Shown: positions 47,103-59,279, counted from the first letter of the stretch. The stretch is 64,000 nucleotides of DNA from Rhodococcus sp. Leaf247 (GCF_001426185.1 NZ_LMRP01000001.1:1957563-2021562); one strand, 5' to 3'. Translations and numbers: made by a program. Notes: generated by a model from the letters alone, not told the origin.

Positions 47103-48971
47103 TCAGGGAACGATCTGCACGGCCCCGTTCTTCACGGTCACGAAACCGTTCTGGAAATTCTGTTGAACGCCACCGGGAATGTCGAACTGGTCGCTGGTGA
47201 CGTATCCGAGCCGGCCGTTCTCGTACCCGACGCTCTTCCAGGCATCGAAGATCTGACCGTTCAGGATCGACCAGGCACCGGTCGCCGGTGACCAGTAGAT
47301 GTTGCCGCCCTGGAACTCGGTGAAGCGGCCGCCGTCGCGGACCGTCACCTCGTTGGTCTTGGCGAATCCCAGAGCGCCGTTCTCCCAGCCGGTCTGGCCG
47401 TACTTCTCCATGATCTTGCCCATGACGGCGTGTGTCCCCGTGTCGGGTGAGAAGTACATGGCGCCGATCTCGAAGCCCTGCACTGCGCCCGGCTTGGACG
47501 GGGTCTGCACCTCGTCGCGAAGCGGGTATCCCAGCGGTCCACCCTCGTAGCCCTGGCGCGCCCACTGGTCGAGAATTGCTCCGCGCACGGCGTGTGCACC
47601 GGTCTGCGGCGTCCAGTAGATCATCCCGTTGCGGAACGAGTTGTAGCGTCCGCGACCGTCCGGGGTACCGAGCTCGCCCGACAGCGGCATGCCCAACGCA
47701 CCGGCGGGGCCGCCGTTCCCGGAGTAGGCACCGCCGACGGCTCCGGCCACCGGGAACGTGCCGCTGTCGGAGGTGAAGACACGACCGAATCGGAAGTCCT
47801 GTGCACGCCCGCCGGCCACGTCGTACTCGGAGGTAAGGCAGTCTCCCAGCCAGCCGTTGGCGCTCGCCGTGCCGCCGATGTTCCCACCGACGCTGCACGC
47901 GGGCTTGTCCACGTCGACACCCAGTGCGGTCGCGATCTGGGGCCACGCCTGCTTGAGCTCGAACTGCCAGTACGCCCACGAGTGCGTTCCGGACGGGCGG
48001 TAGTTGATCGATGCCGGGATGCCGAGCTTGTTGAGCTTGGTGGCGAAGGTCTGCGAGGTCAGCCGCGACAGGATCTCGAGGCCCATGCCGGCGTAGTTGG
48101 TGCTGATGCCGGGGATGTCGGACTGCTGGTCGAACTCACCGGCGGTGCCGCTGCCACTGGAGACGTAGAGGCTCATACCTTTCAGCTTCTCGGCGAGCAC
48201 GTACGGATCGTGCTGGGCCCACAGTTCGCTGGACGGGACGCCCCACATGGCACCGGCGTCGAAGCCGCCGGCGTCCTGCATCGCGTAGCCGATGGCCTGC
48301 GGCATGCCGAGAGTCGTCGTGCTCAGGATTCCGGAGAAGGATCCCGCGAACTTGAAGAAGCCGGGGTTGCGCGCCGACAGCGTCATCGCCGCGGTGCCGC
48401 CCATCGACAGACCCGCCACTGCACGCGTGTCGTTCGACCGCCAGTCACGTTCCAGAATGGGCGGGAGTTCCTTCATCAGGAACGTTTCCCACTTGTAGTT
48501 CACGCCGTTGTTCTGTTCGGCCCAGTCCGAGTAGAAGCTGGACTGTCCACCCACGGGGAGGATGACGTTGACATTCTTGTCGGCGAACCAGGACTCGGCG
48601 TCGGTCTCGGCGGTCCAGCCGTTCTCGGTGTCGGTCGCGCGCATTCCGTCGAGCATCCACACGGACGGGAACGTGGCCTGCGGCGTCTTGTTCCAGTCAC
48701 GCGCGAGAAGGATCTGCACCTGGATAGGAATCCCCATCGAGGGCGAGTTCACCCACACCGCCACGCGACGGTCGGTGATCCAGTCGACGGCCGACACCGT
48801 GGCGCCGGCGTCCGCGATCTGGGTGCGCACCGGCGCAGTCTGGACGGGGGCTGCCTGGGCCGGAGCGGCGATCGCCGTGGCCGTCAACCCGCCCGCGAGC
48901 GGAAGAACCAGCGATACCGCCAGGGCGGACAGCATCCGCGCTCTCCGCGACGCCGCGTTCGGAACTCGCAT
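47103..48971 (-). CDS. Antigen 85-type mycolyltransferase with four C-terminal LGFP repeats
   Basis: This 622-residue secreted enzyme transfers mycolates to arabinogalactan or trehalose. After a signal peptide (cleavage near AAPAQA, residue 40) comes the Ag85 alpha/beta hydrolase domain to about 355, with the full triad: Ser 189 (GLSMGG), Glu 299 (GLEILS) and His 330 (GTHSW). The remainder holds LGFP repeats starting at 424, 478, 532 and 586, each exactly 54 residues apart; LGFP repeats tether proteins to the cell wall. ATG 48971 (MRVPNAASRR) is preferred to an upstream start. C. glutamicum Cop1 has the same plan. Confidence 0.93.
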   Translation of the reverse strand: MRVPNAASRRARMLSALAVSLVLPLAGGLTATAIAAPAQAAPVQTAPVRTQIADAGATVSAVDWITDRRVAVWVNSPSMGIPIQVQILLARDWNKTPQATFPSVWMLDGMRATDTENGWTAETDAESWFADKNVNVILPVGGQSSFYSDWAEQNNGVNYKWETFLMKELPPILERDWRSNDTRAVAGLSMGGTAAMTLSARNPGFFKFAGSFSGILSTTTLGMPQAIGYAMQDAGGFDAGAMWGVPSSELWAQHDPYVLAEKLKGMSLYVSSGSGTAGEFDQQSDIPGISTNYAGMGLEILSRLTSQTFATKLNKLGIPASINYRPSGTHSWAYWQFELKQAWPQIATALGVDVDKPACSVGGNIGGTASANGWLGDCLTSEYDVAGGRAQDFRFGRVFTSDSGTFPVAGAVGGAYSGNGGPAGALGMPLSGELGTPDGRGRYNSFRNGMIYWTPQTGAHAVRGAILDQWARQGYEGGPLGYPLRDEVQTPSKPGAVQGFEIGAMYFSPDTGTHAVMGKIMEKYGQTGWENGALGFAKTNEVTVRDGGRFTEFQGGNIYWSPATGAWSILNGQIFDAWKSVGYENGRLGYVTSDQFDIPGGVQQNFQNGFVTVKNGAVQIVP

Positions 48972-49091
48972 GTGTGGGACTCGCTTCCTGATATGACCGT
49001 GATTCGCAGGCACCGGCGCGCTCGTCTGGCCGCGAACCGGGTGCCGTTCCGTCTTGTTCTACACGGTGGAGGTGACCGTACGACGGAGGCT

Positions 49092-49118
49092 CGCTGTTAC
49101 TGGTGGTGCAAATGTTAC
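49092..49118 (-). promoter_or_regulatory. Three 9-bp direct repeats, MtrA-box-like, upstream of the LGFP mycolyltransferase
   Basis: On the minus strand the site reads GTAACAttt GCACCAcca GTAACAgcg, three units with an exact 9-bp period. It lies about 120-150 bases upstream of the start at 48971. Two outer units are identical in six bases. The repeat spacing resembles the sites described for the response regulator MtrA, which controls an antigen 85 gene in mycobacteria; assignment is tentative. Confidence 0.45.
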
Positions 49119-49156
49119 TGGAGTCGCGACGCCGGGACGGATCGACCCGCGACGCA

Positions 49157-49200
49157 CGACAGCCCCGACGGCTCGCGTGGTGCGAGGGTCGGGGCTGTCG
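49157..49200 (-). terminator. Hairpin terminator of the short mycolyltransferase gene
   Basis: A perfect 13-bp inverted repeat (49157-49169 with 49188-49200) encloses a nested CTCGC/GCGAG pair. It starts 17 bases after the stop at 49218 on the same strand, and separates the two mycolyltransferase genes. Confidence 0.8.
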
Positions 49201-49217
49201 GTCGAGAAGGGGTGACG

Positions 49218-50267
49218 TCAGCCGATGTTGGCGCTGAGGTCGGGGGCGAGCTGGTAGATCTGGTCCTGCCAGTAGCCCCACCGGTGCGTTCCCTGTGCCG
49301 GGAAGCTGTAAGTCACGTTGTTCGCGCCGATCGAGGCCATCCGCACCTGGAAGGCGCGGCTGTTCGCCAGGGCGAGAGCTTCGAGGCCCATGCCGTTGGC
49401 AGTGTTGTAGAAGTCGATCGGTGCGACCGGGCGGTCGTAGGCACCGGGCAGGCCGCTGGCGGCCGAGACCCACACGCGGGTGCCGTTGTCACGCAGGCGA
49501 GGCGCGAACACGAACGGGTCGTTGCGCAGCCACGCCGGGTTCCACGGGGGTCCCCACATGCTGTCGACGTTGTAGCGACCGGCGTCGAGCATCGCGAGAC
49601 GGATGGCCTCACGCATACCGGGAGCCGAGATGTTCAGGTAACCGGAGAGCGAACCGGCGTAGCTGAACTGGTCCGGGTGGTACGCGGCGAGCGTCAGGGC
49701 GGCGCTGCCACCCATCGACAGGCCGACGACGCCGTTGCGGCTGGACCGGAAGCCCAGGCGATCGCGCAGAGCGTTGCGCAGATCCTGGGTCAGGAAGGTC
49801 TCCCACTTGTACGTGGTGCGCTGTCCGTTGAAGTTCGACGGTGCGTACCAGTCGGAGTAGAAGCTCGACTCTCCACCGACGGGCTCGACGACGTTGATGT
49901 TGAAGCTGGCCAGGAATGCGCCTGCGTTGGTCTCGGTCTCCCAGCCGCTGATGTCGTTCGTGGCGCGCAGTCCGTCGAGCAGGTAGACGACACGGTTCGT
50001 GTTGCCGTCCGCTGCACGCCAGACACGGCTCTTGATGTCACCCATGGACGACCCGACCCAGAAATCCTGGGCACCCGGGTCGAATGCAGCGTTAGCGGCG
50101 GGCCCGGTTCCCACGACCGCGAGGCCGAGGGGGATGGCGGCGGCCATCACGGTGGACACGAGAGCCTGACGCATACGTCGGCCTACTCGGGGTGCGCGAA
50201 GGCGTGAAGCCTTCCGCGGCTGAGCGCTGTCGTCACCAGCGACATCGGTAACGGACCCGTCACGCAT
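49218..50267 (-). CDS. Antigen 85-type mycolyltransferase
   Basis: This 349-residue secreted enzyme is a minimal Ag85/Fbp protein: signal peptide to about ANAAF (residue 60), then the alpha/beta hydrolase fold. The triad is complete, with Ser 184 (GLSMGG), Glu 296 (GMGLEAL) and His 328 (GTHRW). VYLLDGLRA and SSFYSDW are family landmarks. It forms trehalose dimycolate and mycolyl-arabinogalactan from trehalose monomycolate. It holds the place of fbpA/fbpD in M. tuberculosis, but unlike MPT51 (FbpD) it keeps the serine. Start is the ATG at 50267; the N-terminus before the signal is rather long, so an internal start is possible. Confidence 0.92.
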   Translation of the reverse strand: MRDGSVTDVAGDDSAQPRKASRLRAPRVGRRMRQALVSTVMAAAIPLGLAVVGTGPAANAAFDPGAQDFWVGSSMGDIKSRVWRAADGNTNRVVYLLDGLRATNDISGWETETNAGAFLASFNINVVEPVGGESSFYSDWYAPSNFNGQRTTYKWETFLTQDLRNALRDRLGFRSSRNGVVGLSMGGSAALTLAAYHPDQFSYAGSLSGYLNISAPGMREAIRLAMLDAGRYNVDSMWGPPWNPAWLRNDPFVFAPRLRDNGTRVWVSAASGLPGAYDRPVAPIDFYNTANGMGLEALALANSRAFQVRMASIGANNVTYSFPAQGTHRWGYWQDQIYQLAPDLSANIG

Positions 50268-50582
50268 ACATTCGGCCTCTCACAGTTCCGTGCAGCCGGT
50301 CGGCCGCACCGCTTCGTCGATCGATCTCGGGCGATGGTCCGAATAGGAACCCGGAACATCCACCGTCGGTCTCGTCTTCCGCGCGTAGTCGCCCCTCGGG
50401 CAACCGTGCGCGTCGACGCACATCATCTACACATATCTCCGCCGACGTGGACAGCGTTACACAAACGAGATGCCAGAATCCAGCCACACCTGTCGGATCG
50501 GTACGACTCCGAGACAGAAACGCCACGACCCGGTGATCGGACTGTGACGCGGATCTCACTTCGGGGCGAGATGCGAACGGCG
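50268..50582. other. Non-coding 315-bp gap upstream of the short mycolyltransferase
   Basis: Between the aftB stop and the mycolyltransferase start I see no credible gene. The open frame covering it on the minus strand runs into the mycolyltransferase in another frame. The region is less GC-rich in the middle (50420-50480) and should hold the mycolyltransferase promoter and leader. I could not identify a convincing hairpin or a certain promoter. Confidence 0.6.
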
Positions 50583-52433
50583 TCAAGGCGCGGGGCGTTC
50601 TGGGGGCGGTTCCAAATTACACCGTTGTATTTCGTACTCCGGCACCCGGTCGAATCTGTACGCCGCGAAGTCCAACGCACTCTTGAAGTTCTGGATGAAC
50701 CGAGCTCTCGTCAGGTCCGACCGGTACGACGTCAGCAGCGCCTGCGTCTGCGGACAGGTCAACGCCACCTGAGCCTGGTCGACCCATTCCTCGTCCAGGT
50801 AGAACGGCAGGAAGGGATGGACGTCCACCATTCCGGTGTCCGCCACGACCCAATCCGTGTACAGGTTCTTGTCGTGTCCGATGCGGCCGTTGTCCAGACG
50901 TTCGGTGTGAGCGGCCAACGGATACGCGAGACCCATCTGATCGAGCACGCGGACGTCCAGCCCGACGTTCATGCTCGTCATGCCGAGATTGAGGAAGTAG
51001 ACGACGTGCTCGGCGCCGCCCTCGGGAATGGGCAGCGGTGGCGGCACGACATCCCAGTAGGTGAACTGTGCGGACGGCAGCAGCAGTCCGCCGTCCGGAG
51101 TGTTCTCGATGGTCTGCACCATTGCCCGCATGCGCGGGTAGTCCAGATAGTCGCTCGCCAGGATCGGATGCCGGTGGCCGGTGTTCTGCGAGTAGAACGC
51201 GCGTTCGTCGACGATGCCGCTACGCCCGACGGTGGTGCCCTGCGGCATTCCGGTCGTGGTGGCGGCGAAGACCGCCCACACGACGATTCCCAGCCACAGC
51301 GCGACGCAGGAGACCAGCGCGACCGTGCCGCGGCGCAGCGGGATCGGGACGACCGCCACCGGAAGCAGGAGAAGGAACAGCGCCGGAAGAAGTGTGCGGC
51401 CGTGCATGAAGTCGCCGCCGACACGGACCGCGTAGACCGCCGAGATCAGGCCGGCGACCAACGCGAAGGTCACCATTGCCCCGGGTGTGCGAACCCGCGA
51501 CAGAAGGCTCACGTCACCGCGTGAGGGCCGGGAGCGCTGCTGTCGGGTCAGAGCGATCAGTGCCCCGCCCAGGACCAGCAGCGCCGGCACCCATAGGGCG
51601 TACGGGCCGACCAGGTTCCACAGGTACGTCGAGCCCTGTGCCCACTTGGCTCCGCCCGCGTCCTTGGAGACGGCCGTGTTGGGGTACGGCAGGGCGTAGT
51701 AGCCCATGCGCCAGATCTGGTAGCCGACCGGCAGGAGTCCCGCCACGACCACGATCGCTCCGCGCAGCACCCACCCCGGCGAGGCAATCACCAGCATGAG
51801 CAGCGCGAGACCGCCGACGATGACCAGTTCCGGCCGGACCAGCGGCGAGAGGCCGCCCCATAATGCGATCACCAGCACCAGAGCCGGCGACGGAGTCGGC
51901 TGTCGCCGATCCGCCCACCGGACCATCAGCCACCACAGGACGGCGATCCAGAAGATCACCAGGCACGACTCGAGTCCCGACGTCGCGAAGTCTCGCGCCG
52001 GGGGAACCGCGATGTAGACGATCGCTCCCGCGGGGAGCACCAGCACCGCGCGGCCCGAGTACAGACGTGCGGTGCCGATCATGGCGACCACCACGGCCGC
52101 CGTCGTCAGAACCAAGGCGATGGTCAGGACGACGTACTCGAGGCGCACACCACTGAGCCAGGAGAACGCATAGACCACGTAGGTCCAGGCAGCGCTGGTG
52201 TTGGTCTCGACACGCTCGCCCGCATTGAAGACGGGACCGTTGCCGGCGAGCAGATTCCGCACCGTGCGCAGCACGATCAAGCCGTCGTCGGCGATCCATC
52301 GACGGTCCCACGCCCCCACGAACGCGAGGATTCCGACCACGACGATGCCGACGGCGCCGGTCACTCGGGCCCACCGCGGTGTCTCCACCGCGTCGGTCAC
52401 CCGCGACTCGTCGTCGCCAGGAAGATCTGTCAC
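50583..52433 (-). CDS. aftB: Terminal beta-1,2-arabinofuranosyltransferase AftB
   Basis: AftB (GT89) adds the terminal beta-1,2 arabinose on arabinan, the site of mycolylation. The 616-residue protein has about ten membrane segments and a C-terminal outer domain of about 200 residues with DERAFYSQNTGHRHP. The GT-C acidic motif is WIADDGLIVLRT with Asp 49-50, followed by GNGPVFNAGERVETNTS, a strong AftB signature. GTG start at 52433, four bases after the ubiA stop and preceded by GAGG. Last gene of the glf operon. Same order as Rv3805c. Confidence 0.93.
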   Translation of the reverse strand: MTDLPGDDESRVTDAVETPRWARVTGAVGIVVVGILAFVGAWDRRWIADDGLIVLRTVRNLLAGNGPVFNAGERVETNTSAAWTYVVYAFSWLSGVRLEYVVLTIALVLTTAAVVVAMIGTARLYSGRAVLVLPAGAIVYIAVPPARDFATSGLESCLVIFWIAVLWWLMVRWADRRQPTPSPALVLVIALWGGLSPLVRPELVIVGGLALLMLVIASPGWVLRGAIVVVAGLLPVGYQIWRMGYYALPYPNTAVSKDAGGAKWAQGSTYLWNLVGPYALWVPALLVLGGALIALTRQQRSRPSRGDVSLLSRVRTPGAMVTFALVAGLISAVYAVRVGGDFMHGRTLLPALFLLLLPVAVVPIPLRRGTVALVSCVALWLGIVVWAVFAATTTGMPQGTTVGRSGIVDERAFYSQNTGHRHPILASDYLDYPRMRAMVQTIENTPDGGLLLPSAQFTYWDVVPPPLPIPEGGAEHVVYFLNLGMTSMNVGLDVRVLDQMGLAYPLAAHTERLDNGRIGHDKNLYTDWVVADTGMVDVHPFLPFYLDEEWVDQAQVALTCPQTQALLTSYRSDLTRARFIQNFKSALDFAAYRFDRVPEYEIQRCNLEPPPERPAP

Positions 52434-52437
52434 ATCC

Positions 52438-53343
52438 TCATGCGAGGTAGACAGCGACACCCACCACTCCGATCCACACGATGGCGAGCAGTTGGAGCAC
52501 CCGATCTCCGAGCGCGATCTCCTCCGGCTCACCCGCTTCGCCGCCGTCGACGTCGACTGCGTATCGCAGGATAGCGACCGTGAACGGAACCATCGAGATG
52601 GCGAACATGCTGGTGCCGTTCTTGGCGTCCTGGTCGAACGCCCACAGGCCGTAACAGATGACCACCGCGGTCGCACTCAGCGTCCACACGAAGCGCAGGT
52701 AGGTGGTGGTGTAGTTCTCGAGCGACTTGCGGATCTTCGCGCCGGTGCGCTCCGCCAACTGCAGTTCCGCGTAGCGCTTGCCGGCCGCCATGAACAGCGA
52801 ACCGAACGCCATGATCAGCAGGAACCACTGCGACAGCGGGATGTCGGCGGCGACTCCGCCGGCGATCGCCCGCAGCAGGAAGCCCGACGACACGATGCAG
52901 ATGTCGAGCACGGCCTGGTGCTTGAGGCCGAAGCAGTAGGCCAGCTGGACGCCGATGTACACGCCCATGACGACCGCGAGGTTCCAGTTGGCCAGGAACG
53001 ACAGGCCGATCGCGCCGCCGAGCAGCACCACCGCCATCGCGAACGCGAGATTGACCGGGAGAACGCCCGCCGCGATGGGCCGGAACCGCTTGGTGGGATG
53101 AGCTCGGTCGGCCTCGACATCCATCGCGTCGTTGACCAGGTAGATGCCGGACGCGGCCATGCAGAAGACCAGGAACGCGAGCGCGACCGGAAGAAGGACC
53201 GAACTCTCGGTCACCGATCCGGCGGCGAGCGGCGCCGCGAGAACCAGCACGTTCTTGACCCACTGGCGGGGCCGGACTGCTTTGACGATGCCTGACGCCA
53301 GATTTTTCGACGGCGCGCCGACGACGACGGGTTCCTCGCTCAT
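52438..53343 (-). CDS. ubiA: Decaprenyl-phosphate phosphoribosyltransferase UbiA (DPPR synthase)
   Basis: This enzyme attaches 5-phosphoribose from PRPP to decaprenyl phosphate, the first step to decaprenylphospho-arabinose. The 301-residue UbiA-type prenyltransferase has about nine membrane helices. The first metal motif is LVNDAMDVEADRAHPTKRFR and the second region is LDICIVSSGFLLRAIAGG. The N-terminus has AVRPRQWVKNVLV. The ATG overlaps the PAP2 stop (ATGA), and aftB follows after four bases. Changes in the homologue Rv3806c alter ethambutol tolerance in M. tuberculosis. Confidence 0.95.
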   Translation of the reverse strand: MSEEPVVVGAPSKNLASGIVKAVRPRQWVKNVLVLAAPLAAGSVTESSVLLPVALAFLVFCMAASGIYLVNDAMDVEADRAHPTKRFRPIAAGVLPVNLAFAMAVVLLGGAIGLSFLANWNLAVVMGVYIGVQLAYCFGLKHQAVLDICIVSSGFLLRAIAGGVAADIPLSQWFLLIMAFGSLFMAAGKRYAELQLAERTGAKIRKSLENYTTTYLRFVWTLSATAVVICYGLWAFDQDAKNGTSMFAISMVPFTVAILRYAVDVDGGEAGEPEEIALGDRVLQLLAIVWIGVVGVAVYLA

Positions 53344-53904
53344 GCTTCTCCTGCTGTCGTGGCCGCTGCGTCTCCGACAGTCGGACCGAATCGAACCGCC
53401 ACGTTCTTCTCCACACGCACCGTTGCTGCTGCGGCCAACGCGCCGAGCGCGGACCCCACCACCACGTCCGAAGGATAGTGAACTCCGAGCACCAGACGGG
53501 ACACGAGCATGGAGGGCACGATCGCCGCTGCCACGGGGAGGCCGGTGGCCCGCCCGATCAGCAGGGCGGCGGCCGTCGTGGACGTGGCGTGGGAGGACGG
53601 AAAACTGAATTTGCTGGGTGTACTCACACCGATGCGCACCGACGGATGCGTCGGGCGTCGGCGGCGCGAGATGCGCTTGACGACGATCGATGCGGCGTGC
53701 GCGCCGACCGCACCGACCGCGACGGAAGCCCACTTCTCGCGACGGTCGGCGTCGACGAGCGCACCGATACCGCCGATGGCGATCCAGCCGAGGGCATGCT
53801 CACCGAAGTGAGACATGCCACGGGCAGCGCGCACGGCGCCCGGCAACGACCCGACACTGTCCTGGACCGCGAGCAGCGCCCGGACGTCCAGGTTGGCGGT
53901 TCCC

Positions 53905-53927
<23 letters not shown>
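53340..53927 (-). CDS. PAP2-family phosphatase, probable decaprenylphosphoryl-5-phosphoribose phosphatase (Rv3807c-like)
   Basis: This 195-residue membrane phosphatase has the three PAP2 motifs: KRISRRRRPTHP, FPSSHATST and SRLVLGVHYPSD. By position between glfT2 and ubiA it should remove the 5-phosphate from the UbiA product, giving decaprenylphospho-ribose for DprE1. The start is the GTG at 53927, which overlaps the glfT2 3' end by 23 bases; no ATG is available before the first motif except one at RGMSHFGEH. The 3' end overlaps ubiA by four bases. Confidence 0.9.
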
Positions 53928-57134
<3,207 letters not shown>

Positions 57135-57137
57135 CTA

Positions 57138-57166
57138 TCACATGAGTCACATCTGTCACATGTGAC
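57138..57166. promoter_or_regulatory. 9-bp direct repeats and palindrome in the glf/amidase promoter gap
   Basis: The plus strand reads TCACATGAG, TCACATCTG, TCACATGTG at 57138, 57147 and 57156: three units with exact 9-bp spacing. In another register this is GTCACA-N3-GTCACA, the form described for MtrA boxes. The last unit also forms a perfect 12-bp palindrome, GTCACATGTGAC (57155-57166). The site is 40 bases upstream of the amidase start and within the 212-bp divergent gap with glf. Confidence 0.55.
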
Positions 57167-57190
57167 GCTGACCGCGTAGCACCGCCTACC

Positions 57191-57198
57191 AGGGGAGA
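57191..57198 (+). promoter_or_regulatory. Ribosome-binding site that fixes a TTG start
   Basis: AGGGGAGA lies seven bases before the TTG at 57206 and supports that unusual start codon for the amidase gene. Confidence 0.7.
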
Positions 57199-57205
57199 AA
57201 TCGTC

Positions 57206-59269
57206 TTGCACCGTCGACCGAAGCCATCACTGATCTTGGGCGTCGTCGCCGCACTCGCGGTCACGAGCCCTGTCGTGGTCTACGCAGTCGGGGACAGCAC
57301 GTCCGGTGTACGCGCGGCCAACGACGAGACAGCCGTCGTGCCCACGCAGATCGCCAAGTTGGCGCTCGCGAACGCCCCCGACATCGTCATCCCGCTGAAG
57401 GAGCTGACGGGTCTCGACCTGCCCGACATCGACCTGGGCTCGCTGCGCGACCTGTCGCTGCCGGACTCCTTCGAGATTCCGGCCATCCCGGGGCTCACCG
57501 TCCCCGAGGTCCCGGCCGCCGCTCCCACTCCGCCGCCCGCTCCGGTCGACCCCGCCGATGCCGGCGCAGTCGTCAAGGAGGTCTCGCAGGAGACCCCGTT
57601 CAGCATGGTGGCGCTCACCGCCGATCAGCTCGGCTCCGCTGTCGCCCGCGTTCGCGCCCAGCTCGACGACGGTTCCTGGGGGCCGTGGAACGAGACGCAG
57701 CCGATCGACACGGGACGCACCGACAGCGACGTTCCCACGGTGTCCGCGGGCACCGAACCCATCTTCGTGGGCATGACCAAGCGCGTGCAGTTCCTGCTGA
57801 CACCCACCGTTCCTGCCGGCGCTGCGCTGAACCCGGCCGATCCGGCGTTCCCGGTGGACCCTGCGCCCGCACCGCTTCCCGATGCAGCCGATCCTGTCGC
57901 GCCGGCCGCTCCTGTCGCTCAGGACCTGGGCTACGTGCCCGCATCGTCGTCACGCCCCCTGCGTGCGGAACCGATCGCGGACACGCTCGCCGCGGCCACC
58001 GCCGTGCTGATCACGCCCGGAACCTCGGCCGCCGACAGCACGCTGAGTGACATCGCGAGTCCCGTCGAGGGTTCCGGCCCCTCGGTGATCACCCGCGCGC
58101 AGTGGGGCGCCGACGAGTCCAAGCGCTGCGGATCCCCCACGTACGACGACTCCCTGGGCGGTGCCACCGTGCACCACACCGCGGGCAGCAACAACTACAC
58201 CAAGGACGAGTCCGCGGGCATCGTCCGAGCGATCTACGCGTACCACGCGCAGACGCTGGGCTGGTGCGACATCGGCTACAACGTGCTGGTGGACAAGTAC
58301 GGCCAGGTCTTCGAGGGTCGCGCAGGCGGCCTGGACCGCAACGTCGAGGGCGCGCACGCCGGCGGCTTCAACGAGAACACTGTCGGTCTCGCGCTGATGG
58401 GTGACTACAGCACCGAGCAGCCGACTCAGGAGTCGCTCGACGCGGCCGGCAAGTTCCTCGGCTGGCGTCTCGGCAAGGCCGGTCTGGATCCGCAGGGACA
58501 GACCACGATGACCTCGGAAGGCACGCAGTACACCTTCGTCCAGCAGGGCAAGTCGATCGATCTGCCGGTGATCTTCGCGCACCGCGATGTCGGCAACACC
58601 GAATGCCCGGGCGACGCCGCGTACGGCCGCATGGACGAGATCCGCTCGATCGCCGCGGCGAACCTCAACGGGACGTCGGCTCCGACGACTCCCGCCACAC
58701 CCGACACGACGACACCTGACGGTGCGACACCCGGCACCGACGGTCTCGTCGCACCGCCCAGCGTCGATGCTGCGTCACCGGCCCCGGGAACGACGCTGAC
58801 CGGCCTGGTCTCCGAGCTGTTGGCGATGGGTGTGCAGAACCCGATCGTCCAGAAGTGGGTGGCCGAGGGTGGCGAGTCCGGTCGACTCGGTGCCGCTCTG
58901 ACCGGTCTGCTCGCAGCACCGGAGGGCCAGACACGCGCCGACTTCACCAACGGGTCGATCTACACCACGCCCAGCGGCCAGGTGGTCTCGGTGCTGGGAC
59001 AGATCTTCAAGCAGTTCGTCGCCATGGGATCGGAATCCGGCTCGCTCGGGCTCCCGACCTCGGACGAGTACCGCATCCCGAACGGGTGGCAGTCCGACTT
59101 CGAGAACGGTTCGCTGTCCTTCGACGAGGTCACCGGAATCGTCACGACGGTGGTGAAGACGTTCACCGACACCTACACAGCGGAAATGAACGCCGGCGCT
59201 CCTGCCGACGGCCTGGTCGCACCGGTCCCCGAGGCAGCACCCGCACCGGAGCCCGCACCCGTCGGCTGA
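57206..59269 (+). CDS. Secreted peptidoglycan N-acetylmuramoyl-L-alanine amidase (PGRP type) with LGFP repeats
   Basis: This 687-residue exported protein begins at TTG 57206. A signal peptide (ILGVVAALAVTSPVVVYAVG) is followed by a 270-residue Pro/Ala-rich and beta-rich region. The Amidase_2/PGRP domain (about 290-490) has zinc ligands in TVHHTAG (His 323-324), FAHRDVG (His 459) and TECPG (Cys 467), so it should be catalytically active. After a Thr/Pro linker, the C-terminus has two LGFP-like repeats, including SGSLGLPTSDEYRIPNGW. It cuts the stem peptide from muramic acid. Same position as Rv3811. Confidence 0.9.
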   Translation: MHRRPKPSLILGVVAALAVTSPVVVYAVGDSTSGVRAANDETAVVPTQIAKLALANAPDIVIPLKELTGLDLPDIDLGSLRDLSLPDSFEIPAIPGLTVPEVPAAAPTPPPAPVDPADAGAVVKEVSQETPFSMVALTADQLGSAVARVRAQLDDGSWGPWNETQPIDTGRTDSDVPTVSAGTEPIFVGMTKRVQFLLTPTVPAGAALNPADPAFPVDPAPAPLPDAADPVAPAAPVAQDLGYVPASSSRPLRAEPIADTLAAATAVLITPGTSAADSTLSDIASPVEGSGPSVITRAQWGADESKRCGSPTYDDSLGGATVHHTAGSNNYTKDESAGIVRAIYAYHAQTLGWCDIGYNVLVDKYGQVFEGRAGGLDRNVEGAHAGGFNENTVGLALMGDYSTEQPTQESLDAAGKFLGWRLGKAGLDPQGQTTMTSEGTQYTFVQQGKSIDLPVIFAHRDVGNTECPGDAAYGRMDEIRSIAAANLNGTSAPTTPATPDTTTPDGATPGTDGLVAPPSVDAASPAPGTTLTGLVSELLAMGVQNPIVQKWVAEGGESGRLGAALTGLLAAPEGQTRADFTNGSIYTTPSGQVVSVLGQIFKQFVAMGSESGSLGLPTSDEYRIPNGWQSDFENGSLSFDEVTGIVTTVVKTFTDTYTAEMNAGAPADGLVAPVPEAAPAPEPAPVG

Positions 59270-59279
59270 CACCGCCGGG

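Noticed and set aside
47592..50207. Plus-strand open frame of 871 codons spanning both mycolyltransferases
   Set aside because: It crosses two real genes and the terminator between them; composition is that of a shadow frame.
50260..50586. Minus-strand open frame of 108 codons covering the gap upstream of the short mycolyltransferase
   Set aside because: It overlaps the mycolyltransferase start in another frame, has no ribosome-binding site or motif and looks like leader DNA.
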